Below, one piece after another: positions 61,201 through 64,000 of a stretch of DNA of 64,000 nt (the first letter of the stretch is position 1; every line of letters begins with the position of its first letter). This DNA comes from Phytoseiulus persimilis. Its lineage: Eukaryota; Arthropoda; Arachnida; Mesostigmata; Phytoseiidae. The notes beneath the pieces were generated by a model that was not told the DNA's origin, did not search any database, and saw only the letters and a list, made by a program, of their open reading frames with translations. Where the stretch lies: assembly GCA_037576195.1 (NCBI GenBank), contig CM075101.1, positions 30,194,001-30,258,000 of the forward strand, given 5' to 3'. A program made the position numbers and the translations under genes.

Positions 61201-63005
61201 CTGAGGTTGGTTTTTGCTTGCGAGAAGAAGCATCTTGCCCTCAGGTTTCATGTGCGAGAGAAGTTTGTCTCGAAACGCTCGGTCGACGGGATCTTTGATG
61301 ACGACTACGAACTCTCGCCAGTGCTGCATGATATTGATGCTATAATCAGCTCCCAGTCGGAACAGTTCGCTGACGTATTCCTGACTCCCGATAATGACGA
61401 AACTGGTGGCTTTGAGATCGTCCTTGTACATATTCAAAAGAGTCGTCGTATTATAGATGTAGGAGTTGTTCCCACGGATGACGTGCATCCTCTCCGTCTG
61501 CGAATTTTCGGGCTTAGATAATGTATGAGGATAAATTCTGTGGCTTGCACAAGAGGCAGCACTGGCACAACGAGAAGGGCTAGACAAAAATCCGATCCTA
61601 GATCGCCATGGTCAAAGGACCATTCGATCAGTCGAACAAATTTCTTCGGTGGGGGCTCTCAAGTCCGCAGGAGCATATAACTCACTTTCTCGAACGACTC
61701 GGTTCTCTTGTCCTGACATACCCTCAGGGGTGTCACCATGTTCAAAATGGGCAGAGTTGTTTGGGAGAACTTCTTCGCGACTTGAAGGTTCGTGACCCAG
61801 CCGATGCGACTAATCGATTTTAGGATATCCGACGCAAAGTTTTCCTCCCAATCTGAAATGGTGAGTCATCCCTGAGTCATATCATCAGCCGCCGCGTTCT
61901 CATCTGAACGTTGGTCTCTGGTCGAAGAAATCTTACGCTGTTCCATTCTCTGCGGCAAACCTCTTACCGTTAGGTTCTTCGATGATCACGACTGTCTCCC
62001 TCCACCGAGTGAAGGCGATCGTGTTCGCGAGGTCGGCGAGCAGAGGAGCAACGTCGCCCGCAACATTTGTAACACGGAAGTTTATCCCGAATTTCGTTGC
62101 TAGGGCATCGATGTGGAAGCGTCGACAATAAGCCGGAACGAAGGTTATCAAGTACGTTCTGCTCTCAATCGCGGCGATCTGATGACTTTTGTCGCAATGG
62201 GTGGCCGTGATCAGCGCATCGAACGTGCCTGCTCTATAAACTTTCACTGTGGACAGAGGAAGAAGTGTTTGAAATTCTCTAAGCCTCGGAAGAAGACAGG
62301 GAACGGAAGATAGAAAATAGGTTTGTGCGCGGGAGAAGTTATTCCTATGGGCTCGCGGAACTCACTCGCTTCGTTCAAGGATTTGATGAAAGTGGTTTTG
62401 ACGCGAATCTTTGCTTCCATGAAATGTTCCAGAATTCCTCGCACTTCGGCTTCCGAAGTTAGAGCAGCGTCTTCGACGAAGATTGCTTCCGGAGATGAAT
62501 ATTTGTTAGTGATTATTCGAGGGGCAAGGTCAAAACGACCGATGACCATGAATAATTCGATGAGCCGAGGAAGGTTCGGGACGCTCATGGAATGCTCATG
62601 ATGCACTGATATTATTCGCGAGAACTAATGGCGGCCGACCTCAAGCTCGTGTGCTGCGCGAATCAATATAAACGTAGTTATTCTTCTTTGCACGTGAGCT
62701 GCGATGTGCTCAGAAGATTGTGGGATGATTTCTCATTTACCAGCGTTAATCTCGAACGAAACCGAAGGCTTTGGACTCGCTGTCGTCGTAACGGCGGCAG
62801 GAGTTTTCACTGTGGCTGATGTCGTGGCACTCGTCGCCGTCGTCGGACTCGGGTTAGGGGGTTCCGATTGAGTTATGGTCACCGCAGAGGGTTCCGAGGA
62901 TTCGGGAGCCTTGCTACTGGTCAGGTCAGCGATACACATACGGTAGAAAGAGAAACTCAAGACGAAAATTAACAAGAAATGCCGAGGCCTCACCTCGGAC
63001 GCCAT
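58235..63005 (-). CDS. IR93a-like ionotropic receptor, copy 2 (divergent)
   Basis: Fourteen minus-strand exons: 62741-63005, 62366-62605, 61968-62246, 61722-61852, 61189-61512, 60949-61036, 60496-60755, 60270-60394, 59924-60173, 59688-59850, 59346-59566, 58972-59273, 58555-58784 and 58235-58461. They total 3105 nt, 1034 residues. The 5' boundaries of exons 5 and 7 are uncertain. The N-terminus has a signal peptide, then a Thr/Ser/Pro-rich spacer to about residue 85 not seen in copy 1. Amino-terminal domain, S1 (LRVGLFHYPP), TM1, pore (IQQGGVHLPEASSGRM), TM3, S2 and TM4 follow in register with copy 1. The tail ends GFPNKSDMTQYGFPTRRY, against [18 protein letters not shown] in copy 1. The TM3 motif is SYSGQMVAEF instead of SYTANLAAF. 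Most intron positions equal those of copy 1, so the two arose by tandem duplication. Intron 5 has a probable GC donor (CCG|GCAAGT). Confidence 0.85.
58903..58920. repeat. Perfect 18-bp palindrome
   Basis: CATGAGGCTAGCCTCATG reads the same on both strands. It lies in intron 12 of IR93a-like copy 2 and is flanked by imperfectly matching GAAATTC segments. Confidence 0.9.
62756..62929 (-). other. Thr/Ser/Pro-rich spacer in IR93a-like copy 2
   Basis: Encodes residues about 26-83, after the signal peptide and before the amino-terminal domain. It is mostly Thr, Ser, Pro and Ala (for example PTTATSATTSATVKTPAAV), like a mucin-type O-glycosylated stalk. Confidence 0.7.
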
Positions 63006-64000
63006 GGTGCCGAAACTTTTTGCGGAACAGGCGCGTACCGCGATGCTGAGTTCTCCCTAGAAAGGAAGGGAAAGAGGCGTGTCTTCGGGTGCCCTTGGAG
63101 GCGGACTTCGTTCATTCCATCGCACACGTTCCTCTCGCAGAGTGGGGGGAGGGGGGGGGGTGTTATTGATCCTCGTTCCTTCCTTGTTCCTCAGAGGCAT
63201 CCGTGACTGGAACTCGTTTCGCGGAGAAAAAACTGCACCTTTCCGTTGTGGCGGGAGCCGCTCGACGCGCTTCTTCGCTTTCGCTGGATCATGTACCTTG
63301 GAAAGTACCCCCAGATAAATTTATGCGCGTCCGAGAATCAGTGCACAGTAAAACCTCAATAGGAAGTCACGAGTGAAATTGGACTACCGGAGAAATTGCC
63401 CCCTGATTACCGAGATCGCTTCTTCTAGCAATAGAGATCAACAGCATCTTAGTCGCGTAATCGGACTCCCTGAGCAACGTGCCCACGAACCATCTCTCGT
63501 CGTGTGCGGCTGTATATCTGCGTGAGGGTGCCGATCTTCCCCCCAAGCGGCGGCGGCGGCTATCCTCGCCTGCGGAACTGGAATTCGACTAAAATACAAT
63601 GTCGTTCGAGGTGCCTTCAAGGTGGAAATTCATAGCAGACATATCAGCAAATAAGATGAGTTGAAGCTGCGCTCGAAGGATGTGCTCGTAGCGGCAAGAA
63701 CAGCATTACTTCAAAGTAGAGAATAATCTGTATGGAGTCAGCTCCTGATGATGTTAGATGCTCGAGACATTCCTTCGTTGACGGAGCTGAGCTGCATAAG
63801 TTCTGGACATTCGATGCTCTAGCTTAACGGATTCATGCTGGCGCCGCAACAGCTTTCTCCCACCTGGAACACCCGAAGAAGGAAAGCATGGGCTCAAAGT
63901 CGTTGTCGACACGCTGTTGTCCTCTTCTTGGGCCGTCCGCGTCCCGATCGCCGGGGGCCGGTGGAGCTACTCCGGCATTTGTCCGAAAAAAATGGTAACC
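63006..64000. other. Upstream region of IR93a-like copy 2
   Basis: About 1 kb to the window edge with no supported gene. It probably contains the copy 2 promoter and 5' UTR. Contains G-rich runs at about 63140-63161. Confidence 0.5.

Overview
The window looks like nuclear DNA of an arthropod with small introns. Genes are split by GT-AG introns of roughly 45-500 bp, with two apparent GC-AG introns. Products include an insulin-binding ImpL2-type immunoglobulin protein and arthropod chemosensory ionotropic receptors (IRs) of the IR25a and IR93a types. Balanced base composition, very short introns and IRs point to a mite, most plausibly a phytoseiid such as Galendromus/Metaseiulus. The species is inference. 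There are no bacterial operons, rRNAs or CRISPR arrays.

Layout. 2.9-4.3 kb (+): secreted histidine-rich protein. 5.2-6.0 kb (-): 3' exons of a probable membrane protein. 8.8-11.4 kb (+): five-exon two-span membrane protein. 13.6-14.0 kb (-): possible reverse-transcriptase relic. 16.1-19.9 kb (+): tentative secreted proline-rich protein. 20.7-21.2 kb (+): possible 3' end of another gene. 21.6-23.2 kb (-): ImpL2 orthologue. 23.2-35.7 kb: no gene I can support. 35.7-36.6 kb (+): single-exon type II membrane glycoprotein. 37.2-39.3 kb (+): two-exon acidic/Ser-rich membrane protein with an internal 32-residue duplication. 41.1-43.4 kb (+): tentative multi-exon gene. 43.8-63.0 kb (-): three head-to-tail IR genes: Ir25a (14 exons, 888 aa), an Ir93a-like gene (14 exons, 983 aa) and a second, more divergent Ir93a-like gene (14 exons, 1034 aa).

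The IR cluster is the main feature. In insects IR25a and IR93a are co-receptors that assemble with tuning IRs into cation channels for chemical, temperature and humidity sensing. Finding the two co-receptor types side by side, with the IR93a type present as two diverged copies, suggests a local sensory-receptor cluster. The exon models were built by hand by matching reading-frame phase across splice sites. For each of the three IRs and ImpL2 the summed exons give an intact frame from an ATG with a signal peptide to a stop.
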